64,000 nucleotides of DNA from the NCBI RefSeq assembly GCF_032191775.1, contig NZ_CP132507.1, positions 3,311,001 to 3,375,000 of the forward strand. Direction: 5' to 3'. Below the pieces are notes generated by a model. It worked only from the letters and a program-made list of their open reading frames with translations, searched no databases and had not been told where the DNA came from. This DNA is from Rhodoferax mekongensis. Lineage in GTDB: Bacteria; Pseudomonadota; Gammaproteobacteria; Burkholderiales; Burkholderiaceae_C. This document shows positions 16,980-25,431 of this stretch, in pieces; position 1 is the stretch's first letter; each line of letters opens with the position of its first letter. The position numbers and the translations under genes are program-made.

Positions 16980-17675
16980 ATGCCAAATTCAGTTCCCGTA
17001 GTTGCCACCCGGTCGGTCTCCGCGCCCGCTGTGGTGGCTACCCCCAGCTCCCAAGCGCCCCTGTCCGACCTCAATCTGGCTGCCCGCCAACGCATGCTTT
17101 CCCAAAGGGTTGTGATGCAAACCTTGCTGGCAGCATCCGGTGACAAGCCCCAACTGGCAGCTGCCTGCAAAACTTTCCAACTTTTTTGCGACAGCGAAGC
17201 CCAGCTGCTTGCCACCCTGTCCCATTACGACGAGGCCAGTGCGCGCCAACTGCGAGCTGTTTATGAAGGCCCCCAAGGCATAGGCGTCACGATAGAAACC
17301 TTCATGGACCGCATGCGCCGCACCCTGGAGGCTATTGAACGTGGTGGCCAGGTGCAGCCGTTGCTGAGTGACATCGTGGGCTCTACCGATGAAGTTCTGG
17401 AGGCGTTGAACAAGGCCACGAGCACGTTTGACGCCATTGCCAAAGCCAAATCTGAACGTCTGTTCAAGGAACTGGGCACCATCGTCTCTGACATCCATAC
17501 CATTGCACGCGAAGCCAAAATCGTCAGCTTCAACGCCCAAGTCATCGCGGCGCGCGCAGGCAACCACGGTCGCGAATTTGCGGTGGTGGCGAACGTGCTG
17601 TCAGGTATCAGCACCGAGATTGATGGACTGACGAAGAAGGCCTTGCATCTGGCGGATCGCAAGCAGCACGCTTGA
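16980..17675 (+). CDS. Soluble PilJ-like / truncated methyl-accepting chemotaxis-type protein
   Basis: 231 residues, no signal peptide and no membrane helix, so cytoplasmic. A Pro/Ala-rich tail (1-30) is followed by a PilJ-type module opening LAARQRMLSQR (33-43). The C-terminal part (about 160-231) looks like the tip-proximal region of an MCP signalling domain (FNAQVIAARAGNHGREFAVVA). It is too short for a full MCP hairpin, and no CheW-binding tip can be made out. ATG 16980 follows CAGGAATT; an upstream TTG is less likely. It has its own sigma-54-type promoter, suggesting nitrogen control with the nas operon. Confidence 0.7.
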   Translation: MPNSVPVVATRSVSAPAVVATPSSQAPLSDLNLAARQRMLSQRVVMQTLLAASGDKPQLAAACKTFQLFCDSEAQLLATLSHYDEASARQLRAVYEGPQGIGVTIETFMDRMRRTLEAIERGGQVQPLLSDIVGSTDEVLEALNKATSTFDAIAKAKSERLFKELGTIVSDIHTIAREAKIVSFNAQVIAARAGNHGREFAVVANVLSGISTEIDGLTKKALHLADRKQHA

Positions 17676-17762
17676 CACCCCTGTGAGGGCGCAAAACGGC
17701 GGGTGGCGGGCACCACAGCCCGGCTACTTGGCGGACGTCACCGTCGCCTACACTGCGCGCCT

Positions 17763-19007
17763 ATGCATAGTTTTGATGTCGTGATCGTGGGAGCCGGGGC
17801 TGCCGGCTTGTTTTGTGCCGGAGTCGCGGGCCAGTTGGGCCTGAAGGTGCTGGTGCTGGACCACAGCGAGAAAGTGGCCGAAAAAATTCGCATCTCCGGC
17901 GGCGGTCGCAGCAATTTCACCAACCTGGATGTGAGTGCGGCCAACTTCATCAGCGAGAACCCGCGCTTTGCCAAGTCTGCGCTCTCCCGGTACACGCCAG
18001 CGGACTTTATCGGCTTGGTCAAAAAGCATGGAATCGCTTTCCACGAGAAACACAAAGGCCAGCTTTTTTGCGACCGCTCGGCCGAAGACCTGATTGCCAT
18101 GCTGCTGGCTGAATGTGCGGCAGGTGGCGTAGAGCGATGGCAGCCCTGCGCCGTCAAAGCCCTACGATTTTTGGCCTCCAGCGCCCATGGAATCAGCGCG
18201 AGCAGCTATGAAATCGATAGTGATCGCGGCACCATCCATTGTGCAGCCGTGGTGATTGCCACTGGGGGTTTGTCCATTCCCAAGATAGGCGCCACCGACT
18301 TTGGCTACCGGATTGCCAAGCAATTCGACTTGCCTGTGGTCACGCCCCGCCCCGCGCTGGTGCCGCTGACGTTTGACGAGGCGGCATGGGCACCGTTTGC
18401 GGAACTCTCAGGCCTGTCACTGCCGGTCGACATTGCCACAGGAGCCAAGAAAAACAGCATGTCCTTCCGCGAAGACTTGCTGTTTACGCACCGCGGGCTC
18501 TCGGGCCCTGGCGTCCTGCAGATCTCCAGCTACTGGGCAGAGGGCACCCCCATCCGGCTCAATCTGGCACCCACTGTGGACTTGGCACAACATCTGACGC
18601 AGGCCAAAGGCAGCTCCCGAAAACGCATTGCCAATGAACTGGCGGGCATCGTCCCCAGCCGCTTGGCGGACACCTGGGTCGCCCAGGGGCAGGCTTGGGG
18701 CCACGACTGGCAGCGCCCCGTGAATGAAGCGAGCGACAAGGCGCTGAACGCATTGGCAGAGCGTCTTTCCCGCTGGGAACTCACGCCCACCGGCACCGAG
18801 GGCTACCGGAAGGCAGAGGTCACCGCAGGCGGGGTGGACACCAAAGTGCTCTCCAGCCAGACCATGGAAAGCAAGCAGCCTGGCCTGTTTTTCATCGGCG
18901 AAGTGATGGATGTGACCGGTTGGCTGGGCGGATACAACTTCCAATGGGCCTGGGCCAGTGCGTTTGCGTGCGCCCACGGCTTGGCAGCCCGCCTGAAGAC
19001 GCTATAA
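17763..19007 (+). CDS. BaiN/RdsA (HI0933) family NAD(P)/FAD-dependent oxidoreductase
   Basis: Flavoprotein of unclear substrate, 414 residues. FAD-binding fold VVIVGAGAAGLFCAGVAG starts at residue 6. The family motif EKIRISGGGRSNFTNLD is at about 40-56, ATGGLSIPKIGATDFGY in the middle, and a C-terminal GEVMDVTGWLGGYNFQWAW flavin motif. ATG 17763 gives the standard N-terminus. Residues 139-153 are encoded by a dispersed palindromic element. The rpsU promoter overlaps its 3' end. Confidence 0.88.
   Translation: MHSFDVVIVGAGAAGLFCAGVAGQLGLKVLVLDHSEKVAEKIRISGGGRSNFTNLDVSAANFISENPRFAKSALSRYTPADFIGLVKKHGIAFHEKHKGQLFCDRSAEDLIAMLLAECAAGGVERWQPCAVKALRFLASSAHGISASSYEIDSDRGTIHCAAVVIATGGLSIPKIGATDFGYRIAKQFDLPVVTPRPALVPLTFDEAAWAPFAELSGLSLPVDIATGAKKNSMSFREDLLFTHRGLSGPGVLQISSYWAEGTPIRLNLAPTVDLAQHLTQAKGSSRKRIANELAGIVPSRLADTWVAQGQAWGHDWQRPVNEASDKALNALAERLSRWELTPTGTEGYRKAEVTAGGVDTKVLSSQTMESKQPGLFFIGEVMDVTGWLGGYNFQWAWASAFACAHGLAARLKTL
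18178..18220 (-). repeat. Dispersed palindromic element, copy 6 (inside flavoprotein gene)
   Basis: In minus sense: CTATCGATTTCATAGCTGCT, then CGCGCTGATTCCATGGGCGC and TGG. It is near full length, antisense to the gene and read in frame as SSAHGISASSYEID, a different frame from copies 5 and 14. Confidence 0.88.
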
Positions 19008-19008
19008 T
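18981..19008 (+). promoter_or_regulatory. Sigma-70 promoter of rpsU
   Basis: TTGGCA (18981-18986), 16-bp spacer, TATAAT (19003-19008). A near-consensus promoter lying across the end of the preceding gene, about 120 bases before rpsU. Confidence 0.75.
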
Positions 19009-19136
19009 CGCGGGCTATTCTGGCAGAACCCCCGTCGGCCAATACTAGTTAAAGACGGGGAAACCGCCGAGCGAGGCATGTGGGGCCCGATCTTCCCCCA
19101 AGCAATCCGCCGGCATATTTTGGAATTCATTACGTA

Positions 19137-19349
19137 ATGACAACGATCCGTGTAAAAGAAAACGAACCCTTTGACGTAGCACTGCGTCGCTTCAAGCGCA
19201 CCATCGAAAAGTTGGGCTTGCTGACTGACCTGCGTGCACGCGAGTTCTACGAGAAGCCCACTGCTGAGCGCAAGCGCAAGAAGGCAGCCGCTGTGAAGCG
19301 CAACTACAAGCGCATCCGCAGCATGCAACTCCCTAAGAAGCTGTACTAA
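19137..19349 (+). CDS. rpsU: 30S ribosomal protein S21
   Basis: 70-residue basic small-subunit protein needed for efficient initiation: [20 protein letters not shown] and the Lys/Arg-rich C-terminus ending MQLPKKLY, the usual beta-proteobacterial form. ATG 19137 gives the exact family N-terminus; a longer frame begins inside the leader. It is flanked by a strong promoter and an intrinsic terminator and followed by yqeY, a common arrangement. Confidence 0.96.
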   Translation: MTTIRVKENEPFDVALRRFKRTIEKLGLLTDLRAREFYEKPTAERKRKKAAAVKRNYKRIRSMQLPKKLY

Positions 19350-19392
19350 GCTTCGCGGCACGGTCGCTCTCACGAGCCACCCAGCCCACACA

Positions 19393-19426
19393 AGCTCGCC
19401 TGGGGACGCTCCGGCGGGCTTTTTTC
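19393..19426 (+). terminator. Intrinsic terminator after rpsU
   Basis: AGCTCGCC and GGCGGGCT form the stem (one G-T pair) around a 12-nt loop, followed by TTTTTT. Confidence 0.85.
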
Positions 19427-19469
19427 ATTGTGACCCCACATTTTTGTTCCACTCTCAGGAAGCAACGCT

Positions 19470-19916
19470 ATGTCCCTCAAAGACCAGATCACCGAAGACA
19501 TGAAAACTGCCATGCGCGCCAAAGACAGCGAGCGCCTGGGCACCATCCGCCTGCTGCTGTCGGCGATGAAACAGAAAGAGGTCGATGAGCGCGTGGTGCT
19601 GGACGACGCCATGGTGGTGACCATCGTCGACAAGCTGATCAAGCAGCGCAAAGACAGCATCGAAGCCTTCAAAAAAGCAGAGCGTGCGGATCTGGCGGAC
19701 AAGGAAGAAGCCGAGATGAAGGTCCTGCAAACTTACCTGCCCCAGCGCATGAGCGCTGATGAGGTCCTGGCCGAAGTCAAGGCCATCGTGGCCGAACTGG
19801 GTGCCTCCGGCCCCGGCGACATGGGCAAGGTGATGGGCGTGGTCAAAACCAAGTTGGCTGGGAAAGCCGAAATGGGCACGGTGTCAGCTGCAGTCAAGGC
19901 AGCACTGGCCGGTTAA
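19470..19916 (+). CDS. yqeY: GatB/YqeY domain protein
   Basis: 148-residue YqeY protein: MSLKDQITEDMKTAMRAKDS, a helical domain resembling the tail of GatB, with LRLLLSAMKQKEVDER-type sequence and the C-terminal GPGDMGKVMGVVKTKLAGKAEMG motif. A role in tRNA-dependent amidation has been proposed for the family but not shown. Downstream of rpsU and closed by its own terminator. Confidence 0.93.
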   Translation: MSLKDQITEDMKTAMRAKDSERLGTIRLLLSAMKQKEVDERVVLDDAMVVTIVDKLIKQRKDSIEAFKKAERADLADKEEAEMKVLQTYLPQRMSADEVLAEVKAIVAELGASGPGDMGKVMGVVKTKLAGKAEMGTVSAAVKAALAG

Positions 19917-19937
19917 TCGACCCAAAACCATCAAAAA

Positions 19938-19963
19938 GGGGCCCGAGGGCCCCATTTGTTTTT
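19938..19963 (+). terminator. Intrinsic terminator after yqeY
   Basis: GGGGCCC-GA-GGGCCCC-type hairpin at 19938-19953, then ATTTGTTTTT. The preceding A-run lets it also serve pmbA from the other strand. Confidence 0.85.
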
Positions 19964-19980
19964 CCGGCTTGGGGCTGCAA

Positions 19981-21393
19981 TCAGCTACCGGCCACCTTCA
20001 TCCGGTTGATCAAAATAGAGCCTACGGTCTTCGCGCCGTAGTTGTAGGTGTCAGCGCCCACCGCTTCAATGCCCTTGAGCATGTCTTTCATGTTGCCAGC
20101 GATGGTGATTTCATGCACCGGGTAAGCAATGCGGCCGTTCTCCACCCAGAAACCGCTGGCGCCGCGGGAATAGTCACCGGTAACGTAATTCACGCCCTGG
20201 CCCATCAACTCGGTCACAAAAAGGCCGGTGCCCAGCTTTTGCAACATGGCATCCAGGTTGTCGCCTGCTTTGGTCAGGCGCGAGGTAAATGTCAGATTAT
20301 GCGAACCACCGGAATTGCCGGTCGTGCGCATACCCAGTTTGCGGGCGGAGTAGCTGCTCAAAAAGTAGCCCTGCACGCGGCCGGCATCCACCACCTTGCG
20401 GGAGCGCACGCGCACGCCTTCATCGTCAAATGGAGAGCTGCCTTTGCCACGGAGTACAAAGGGATCCTCCTGAATGTCGATGTGTTTGGGTAGCACTTGT
20501 TTGCCCAAGGAATCCAGCAGGAAGGTGCTCTTGCGGTACAGGGCGCCACCACTCACTGCTTGCACAAAGGCCCCCAACAAACCGGCGGCCAAAGGCGACT
20601 CAAACAACACCGGGCACTCCACCGTGGCGATTTTGCGGGCCTTGAGGCGGCTCAGGGCACGCTCTGCGGCGTAGCGGCCCACCGCCTGGGGCGACGCCAG
20701 CTCATCGGCGGAGCGCATGGAGCTGTACCACGCGTCGCGCTGCATGTCACGGCCCTTGCCGGCAATGGGAGACACCGAGAACGAATGGCGTGAAGAGGCG
20801 TAGCCGCCCCGGAAGCCGCGGGTATGTGCACTGAAAAAATGCGATTGCTGTGCGGACACCGCAGCGCCTTCACTATTGGTGATGCGCTTGCTCACACCCA
20901 GCGCTGCTGCTTCGCACTCCAAAGCCAAAACAGCAGCTTCTTCACTGGTCACGGCCCAGGGAAAAAACAGGTCCAGATTCCGCTCACGCTCGTCGACGGG
21001 GACGATGTCGTCCGCATCCGGCAGGCTGGCAAAAGGGTCTTCGGCAGTGAATCGGGCAATGTCGTAGGCGGCGCGCACAGTTTGTTCAATCGCCGCATCC
21101 GAAAAGTCGGAAGTGCTCGCATTGCCCCGGCGGTTGCCGATGTAGACGGTCACACCCAGAGATTTGTCGCGGTTGCGCTCCACATTTTCCAGCTCACCAT
21201 TGCGCACCGAAACACTCAAGCCACAGCCTTCGGACACTTCGGCGCCTGCATCGCTGGCGCCCAATTTTTTGGCATGGGCCAGGGCAGCGTCTACACGGGT
21301 TTCAAAAAAAGCCCGGGTGTACGCAAAGCCGCTGTCGGCCGGTTTGGTGGATTCAGGGGAAGACGGGGGACGGGCGGAGGTGGGTTTCTTCAT
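19981..21393 (-). CDS. pmbA: Metalloprotease PmbA (TldE)
   Basis: Subunit of the TldD/TldE protease, which matures peptides such as microcin B17 and degrades unfolded peptides. 470 residues, with a roughly 20-residue N-terminal extension over the usual length. Seen are DAGAEVSEGCGLSVSVRNGE, the HSFSVSPIAGKGRDMQRDAW region, FVLRGKGSSPFDDEGV, and the conserved RKLGMRTTGNSGGSHNL and GVNYVTGDYSRGASGFWVENG near the C-terminus. ATG 21393 lacks a clear Shine-Dalgarno. It is divergent from darP across a 23-bp gap. Confidence 0.93.
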   Translation of the reverse strand: MKKPTSARPPSSPESTKPADSGFAYTRAFFETRVDAALAHAKKLGASDAGAEVSEGCGLSVSVRNGELENVERNRDKSLGVTVYIGNRRGNASTSDFSDAAIEQTVRAAYDIARFTAEDPFASLPDADDIVPVDERERNLDLFFPWAVTSEEAAVLALECEAAALGVSKRITNSEGAAVSAQQSHFFSAHTRGFRGGYASSRHSFSVSPIAGKGRDMQRDAWYSSMRSADELASPQAVGRYAAERALSRLKARKIATVECPVLFESPLAAGLLGAFVQAVSGGALYRKSTFLLDSLGKQVLPKHIDIQEDPFVLRGKGSSPFDDEGVRVRSRKVVDAGRVQGYFLSSYSARKLGMRTTGNSGGSHNLTFTSRLTKAGDNLDAMLQKLGTGLFVTELMGQGVNYVTGDYSRGASGFWVENGRIAYPVHEITIAGNMKDMLKGIEAVGADTYNYGAKTVGSILINRMKVAGS

Positions 21394-21416
21394 GGCGACG
21401 GCTATGATACTTGGCT

Positions 21417-22076
21417 ATGTCACGCAAACTAAAAAAGGGCTATTACGTCCGGGGCTTGTTCGTTGCCGAAGGCAGCGCGCTCGATCTGGAGTACAAGCGC
21501 GAACTCAAGGGCACGGATGAACCGACCCGCACCGATCTCAAGAAGGAAAGCGATGCACTGCAAAAGCTGGGGGAAGACCTGCTCACGCTGCGCGCCGACC
21601 TGATGACCAAGTTGGAACTGCCTGACCGGCTGGTGGAAGGCGTGGCGGAAGCCAAACGCATCACCAACTTCGAGGGCAAACGCCGCCAGATGCAATTCAT
21701 CGGCAAGCTGATGCGCAAGCTCGATCCCGCCAAATGGGACGAGATCCGCGCAGCGCTGGAAGAACAGCACATGCCCTCGGTGCAAGAGACCATGGTGCTG
21801 CACCAGGCCGAACAATGGCGTGACCGGCTGATTGCCGACGACGATGCGGTGGGCCAGTGGCTCAACATCAGTCCCGACACCGATAGCCAGCAGTTGCGTG
21901 CATTGGTTCGCCAAGCACGCAAAGATGCCAAGCCTGAGAAGCCGGGTGAAGCTGTCCGCCATGGACGCTCGTACCGCGAAATTTTCCAACTCGTGCGAGA
22001 AGCGCTACTTGCAAATCAGGAAGCGTCCCAATCCGCTGCCTCAGACAACGACATTGAAGACGGAGACGAAGATTGA
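21417..22076 (+). CDS. darP: Dual-action ribosome maturation protein DarP (YjgA, DUF615)
   Basis: 219-residue 50S-associated assembly factor: MSRKLKKGYYVRGLF, highly charged, with LPDRLVEGVAEAKRITNFEGKRRQ-type core and FIGKLMRKLD (quoted in part). ATG 21417 is taken in preference to TTG six bases upstream. Its stop overlaps the TTG start of mog. The pmbA/yjgA/mog order is common in related bacteria. Confidence 0.92.
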   Translation: MSRKLKKGYYVRGLFVAEGSALDLEYKRELKGTDEPTRTDLKKESDALQKLGEDLLTLRADLMTKLELPDRLVEGVAEAKRITNFEGKRRQMQFIGKLMRKLDPAKWDEIRAALEEQHMPSVQETMVLHQAEQWRDRLIADDDAVGQWLNISPDTDSQQLRALVRQARKDAKPEKPGEAVRHGRSYREIFQLVREALLANQEASQSAASDNDIEDGDED

Positions 22077-22675
22077 GCAGCACTGCGTTGGATGAAGTCC
22101 GCATCGGCATCGTCTCTATCAGCGACCGCGCATCGGCCGGAGTGTATGAAGACAAAGGCATTCCCGCGCTGAAGGAATGGGTGCTGCGTGCCGTGCAAAA
22201 CCCCGTGGTGTTTGAGGCCCGCCTGATCGCGGACGACCAGCAGACCATTCAGGACACCCTGATTGCGCTGGTGGATGCGCGCTGTGCCTTGGTGCTCACC
22301 ACCGGTGGCACCGGCCCTGCCCTGCGCGACGTGACGCCTGAGGCCACGCTGGCCGTGGCACACAAGGAAATGCCGGGATTCGGCGAGCAGATGCGCGCCA
22401 TCAGCCTGAACTTTGTGCCCACAGCGATCCTGTCGCGTCAGGTCGCCGTCATCCGCGACCAGACCCTCATCATCAACCTGCCCGGCCAACCCAAAGCCAT
22501 TGCAGAAACGCTGGAAGGTGTGAAGGATGCCGAGGGCAAGCAAGTGGTACCCGGCATCTTCGCGGCTGTACCTTACTGCGTAGACCTGATCGGCGGCCCC
22601 TATATCGACACCGTAGACACCGTCTGCAAAGCCTTCCGCCCCAAAAGCGCCATCCGTCCGGCGCACGTGCCTTAA
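22073..22675 (+). CDS. mog: Molybdopterin adenylyltransferase
   Basis: Adenylates molybdopterin before molybdenum insertion, so it supports the molybdoenzyme NasA. 200 residues: RIGIVSISDRASAGVYEDKG, TTGGTGPALRDVTPEA (the MPT/ATP-binding GGTG loop) and INLPGQPKAIAETL. There is no ATG or GTG at the right place; TTG at 22073 overlaps the darP stop (TTGA), so initiation is probably by translational coupling. Confidence 0.92.
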   Translation: MSSTALDEVRIGIVSISDRASAGVYEDKGIPALKEWVLRAVQNPVVFEARLIADDQQTIQDTLIALVDARCALVLTTGGTGPALRDVTPEATLAVAHKEMPGFGEQMRAISLNFVPTAILSRQVAVIRDQTLIINLPGQPKAIAETLEGVKDAEGKQVVPGIFAAVPYCVDLIGGPYIDTVDTVCKAFRPKSAIRPAHVP

Positions 22676-22681
22676 CCCAAA

Positions 22682-22750
22682 AACACCGCAGGTCTGGCTC
22701 CGCCAGCCTGCAGGTGTTGCCCCCTGCAAGGGGGAAGCGGCAAAGCCGCT
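22682..22750. terminator. Cluster of hairpins between convergent mog and cysE
   Basis: Three stems in a row: an imperfect 17-bp hairpin (22682-22718, with GGCTCCGCC at the tip), CCCCCTGCAAGGGGG, and AGCGGCAAAGCCGCT. It probably acts as a bidirectional terminator; there is no long T-run. Confidence 0.6.
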
Positions 22751-22762
22751 CGGGGCTGAGCC

Positions 22763-23536
22763 CTACTTCCCGATCAGCTCGTTGATTTTTGCGGCCTCAA
22801 AGCATTCTTTGCGAGCAGCGTCTTTGGGCACGCAATCACTGTCTGCCAAACGGGCTGAGAGTTGCTCCACGGCCTTCCAAAGCATGGCAATTTGATGGTC
22901 CTGACCGGAAGCGCTGTCTACCAAGCCTCGCAAAGCCTGACTGACCGGATCATCGTCCTGGGTAATGCCATAGGCGGTGAATTTGCGGTCTTGCGTGGTC
23001 ACATCCGCGCTCATACCCTCTTTGCTGGGGATAATGCGCGCCGGTATGCCCACCGCCGTGGCACCGGCCGGCACGGGCTTGATCACAACGGCATTGCTGC
23101 CGATCTTGGCGCCATCGCCCACCTCAAACCCGCCCAGTACTTTGGCTCCCGCGCTGACGACCACGTCCCGGCCCAGTGTGGGATGGCGCTTGGCGCCCTT
23201 GTACAGACTGGTGCCACCCAGGGTTACGCCTTGGTAGATCGTGCAGCCATCACCGATTTCGGCAGTTTCGCCCACCACGGTGCCCATGGCATGGTCAAAA
23301 AACACGCGTTCCCCGAGCTTGGCGCCCGGGTGAATCTCAATCCCCGTGAGAAAGCGGGCGATGTGGGAGGTAAAGCGTCCCAGCCATTTCAGGCCGTGGT
23401 TCCAGAACCAGTGCGCAGGACGGTGCAACACCACGGCATGCAAGCCGGGGTAGCAGGTAATGACCTCCCAGGTACTGCGGGCAGCAGGGTCGCGGTCGAG
23501 AATGCACTGGATGTCGGAGCGGATGCGGGCAAACAT
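22763..23536 (-). CDS. cysE: Serine O-acetyltransferase
   Basis: Makes O-acetylserine for cysteine synthesis. 257 residues: N-terminal helical domain (MFARIRSDIQCILDRDPAAR), then a left-handed beta-helix of hexapeptide repeats with the catalytic FFDHAMGTVVGETAEIGDGC segment and GVTLGGT. The C-terminal 75 residues extend past the helix and are less conserved. Length and N-terminus match the short CysE type. Convergent with mog, 9 bases downstream of trmJ. Confidence 0.92.
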   Translation of the reverse strand: MFARIRSDIQCILDRDPAARSTWEVITCYPGLHAVVLHRPAHWFWNHGLKWLGRFTSHIARFLTGIEIHPGAKLGERVFFDHAMGTVVGETAEIGDGCTIYQGVTLGGTSLYKGAKRHPTLGRDVVVSAGAKVLGGFEVGDGAKIGSNAVVIKPVPAGATAVGIPARIIPSKEGMSADVTTQDRKFTAYGITQDDDPVSQALRGLVDSASGQDHQIAMLWKAVEQLSARLADSDCVPKDAARKECFEAAKINELIGK

Positions 23537-23545
23537 GGTGTCAGT

Positions 23546-24385
23546 CTATCCCTTCAACGTCGGCTTGCCGTCTACAGCCGCCAAATCCGCACTGCGGGCA
23601 GGCGATTGCGGGCCCTGTTGCAGGATGGCTTTGGCAATACCTCGCAGGATGTGAATTTCCTCCTGCGTCACCTGCGCCCGGTTGAACAAAGCATTGATCC
23701 GGGGCATCAGCTTTTTGGGAGACGCGGGGTCCAGGAAACCCAGATGCACCAGCGATTGCTCGAGATGGTTCAACATGCCAGTCACCTGCGCGGCATCAGC
23801 CAGATGCGAAGGCGTAGTGGCAGCCTGCACACCAAAGCCGCCAAGGGCCAGACGCCACTCGTACGCAATGACTTGCAGGGCCGCCCCGATATTGAGCGAA
23901 CCGAAGCTCGGATTACTGGGAATGGACAGGCAGACATGGCAGCGATAGACGTCTTCATTGCGCATGCCGAAGCGCTCGGAACCGAACAAAAAGCCAATGC
24001 CCTGCTGCCCCTGCGAGGAGGAATCAGATACCAAATCGGCATCTGGCGCCGATGGAATATGCGCAAGCAGCTCCTGTTTTGATAGCGCCTCGAAATGCTC
24101 ACGCGGCGTGGTGGTGGGGGGACCGAAGTCGCGCGGGGTCATGGCCGTGGCGCACAAGTGGGTGATGCCATCGAGCGCTTCGTCCAGCGTTTCGACAATG
24201 CGGCATTTGTCCAGCACATCCAGAGCACCACTGGCGCGCTGAATGGTTTCTTCGCGGCGCAACACATTGGGCCAACGGGGTGCGACCAGCACCAGATCGT
24301 CAAAACCCATGGTTTTCATGGCTCGGGCAGCAGCGCCCACATTGCCCGCGTGGCTGGTGTTGATAAGGATAAATCGGGTGTGCAT
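23546..24385 (-). CDS. trmJ: tRNA (Cm32/Um32) 2'-O-methyltransferase, TrmJ family
   Basis: SPOUT methyltransferase modifying position 32 of tRNAs. 279 residues: [20 protein letters not shown] (residues 8-27, TrmH/TrmJ motif 1), [16 protein letters not shown] and the knot motif [20 protein letters not shown]. The C-terminal 80 residues form the TrmJ dimer extension. ATG 24385 gives the standard N-terminus; a longer frame upstream is discounted. Residues 100-114 are encoded by a dispersed palindromic element. Confidence 0.88.
   Translation of the reverse strand: MHTRFILINTSHAGNVGAAARAMKTMGFDDLVLVAPRWPNVLRREETIQRASGALDVLDKCRIVETLDEALDGITHLCATAMTPRDFGPPTTTPREHFEALSKQELLAHIPSAPDADLVSDSSSQGQQGIGFLFGSERFGMRNEDVYRCHVCLSIPSNPSFGSLNIGAALQVIAYEWRLALGGFGVQAATTPSHLADAAQVTGMLNHLEQSLVHLGFLDPASPKKLMPRINALFNRAQVTQEEIHILRGIAKAILQQGPQSPARSADLAAVDGKPTLKG
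24044..24086 (-). repeat. Dispersed palindromic element, copy 7 (inside trmJ)
   Basis: In minus sense: GCTATCAAAACAGGAGCTGC, then TTGCGCATATTCCATCGGCG and CCA. Same strand as the gene and read in frame as [15 protein letters not shown], the same frame as copy 8 in mutS. Confidence 0.88.
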
Positions 24386-24516
24386 CAGGCAGAAAGTGGC
24401 CGAATTGCTGCAACCGCACAAAGATAGGGTGCGCAACCGAGGCCGAACCGTTAAAATACGCCTATTGTCGCCGCCTGCATCGCCAGCCGGTCCTTCCAGT
24501 TCTTCCCCCACAATCT

Positions 24517-25431
24517 ATGACGCTCAATCTGCACCCCATGGCCAACGTGGCCATCAAGGCCGCCCGCACCGCCGGTTCCATCATCAACCGTGCCGCACTG
24601 GACATCGAATCCGTTCGTGTCTCCCAGAAGAAGGCCAACGACTTTGTCACCGAAGTGGACAAAGCGGCAGAGCAAGCGATCATAGAAACCCTGCTGACGG
24701 CCTACCCCGGCCACGGCATCCTGGCGGAAGAATCGGGCAGCGAATACGGCGCCCGCGACTCCGAATACGTCTGGATCATCGACCCGCTGGACGGCACCAC
24801 CAACTTCATCCACGGCCTGCCTGTGTACTGCGTGAGCATCGCTCTGGCGGTGCGCGGCAAGATCGAACAAGCCGTGGTGTATGACCCCACCCGCAACGAC
24901 TTGTTTACCGCCACCAAAGGCCGTGGCGCGTACCTGAACGACCGCCGTATCCGCGTGTCCAAGCGTACGCAGCTCAAAGAGTCACTCATCTCCACCGGCT
25001 TCCCTTTCCGTCCCGGTGACAACTTCAACCAGTACCTGCAGATGATGGGCGACGTGATGCAGCGTACCGCCGGCTTGCGCCGCCCCGGCGCTGCCGCTTT
25101 GGACCTGGCCTATGTGGCTGCCGGTTATACCGAAGGTTTCTTCGAGCTCGGATTACAACCCTGGGATGTGGCTGCCGGCTCCTTGCTGGTCACAGAAGCC
25201 GGTGGTCTGGTGGGCAACTTCACGGGCGAGGCTGACTTTCTGGAGCAGCATGAGTGCCTCGCAGGCAACCCGCGCATCTATGGCCAGTTGGTCAGCCTCT
25301 TGGGCAAGTACAGCAAATTCGCTCCCGCCGGCGAGAAGGCCGCTTTGCGCCAAGCCGCCATCGCTGCGGACAACCCGGAAACGACAACAGAAGACGCTAC
25401 TGCTGCCGGCGCTGAAGACGCGCCCTTCTGA
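24517..25431 (+). CDS. suhB: Inositol-1-monophosphatase family protein (SuhB)
   Basis: Mg-dependent phosphatase; SuhB also joins rRNA antitermination complexes. 304 residues with GILAEESG (metal-binding Glu), [17 protein letters not shown] (residues 87-103, metal-binding DPLDGT) and [17 protein letters not shown]. The C-terminal 35 residues are a low-complexity Ala/Glu/Asp tail longer than usual. Divergent from trmJ across 131 bp that include a TAAAAT -10-like box at 24452. Confidence 0.93.
   Translation: MTLNLHPMANVAIKAARTAGSIINRAALDIESVRVSQKKANDFVTEVDKAAEQAIIETLLTAYPGHGILAEESGSEYGARDSEYVWIIDPLDGTTNFIHGLPVYCVSIALAVRGKIEQAVVYDPTRNDLFTATKGRGAYLNDRRIRVSKRTQLKESLISTGFPFRPGDNFNQYLQMMGDVMQRTAGLRRPGAAALDLAYVAAGYTEGFFELGLQPWDVAAGSLLVTEAGGLVGNFTGEADFLEQHECLAGNPRIYGQLVSLLGKYSKFAPAGEKAALRQAAIAADNPETTTEDATAAGAEDAPF

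Noticed and set aside
20350..20385. GTAGCTGCTCAAAAAGTAGC inside pmbA resembles the left stem of the element
   Set aside because: It lies in a well conserved PmbA segment (YFLSSYSARKLGMRTTGN) and lacks the CGCGCA core and right end.
25385..25425. GCTACTGCTGCCGGCGCT in the suhB tail as another element copy
   Set aside because: Too short and repetitive; an Ala-rich coding stretch explains it.
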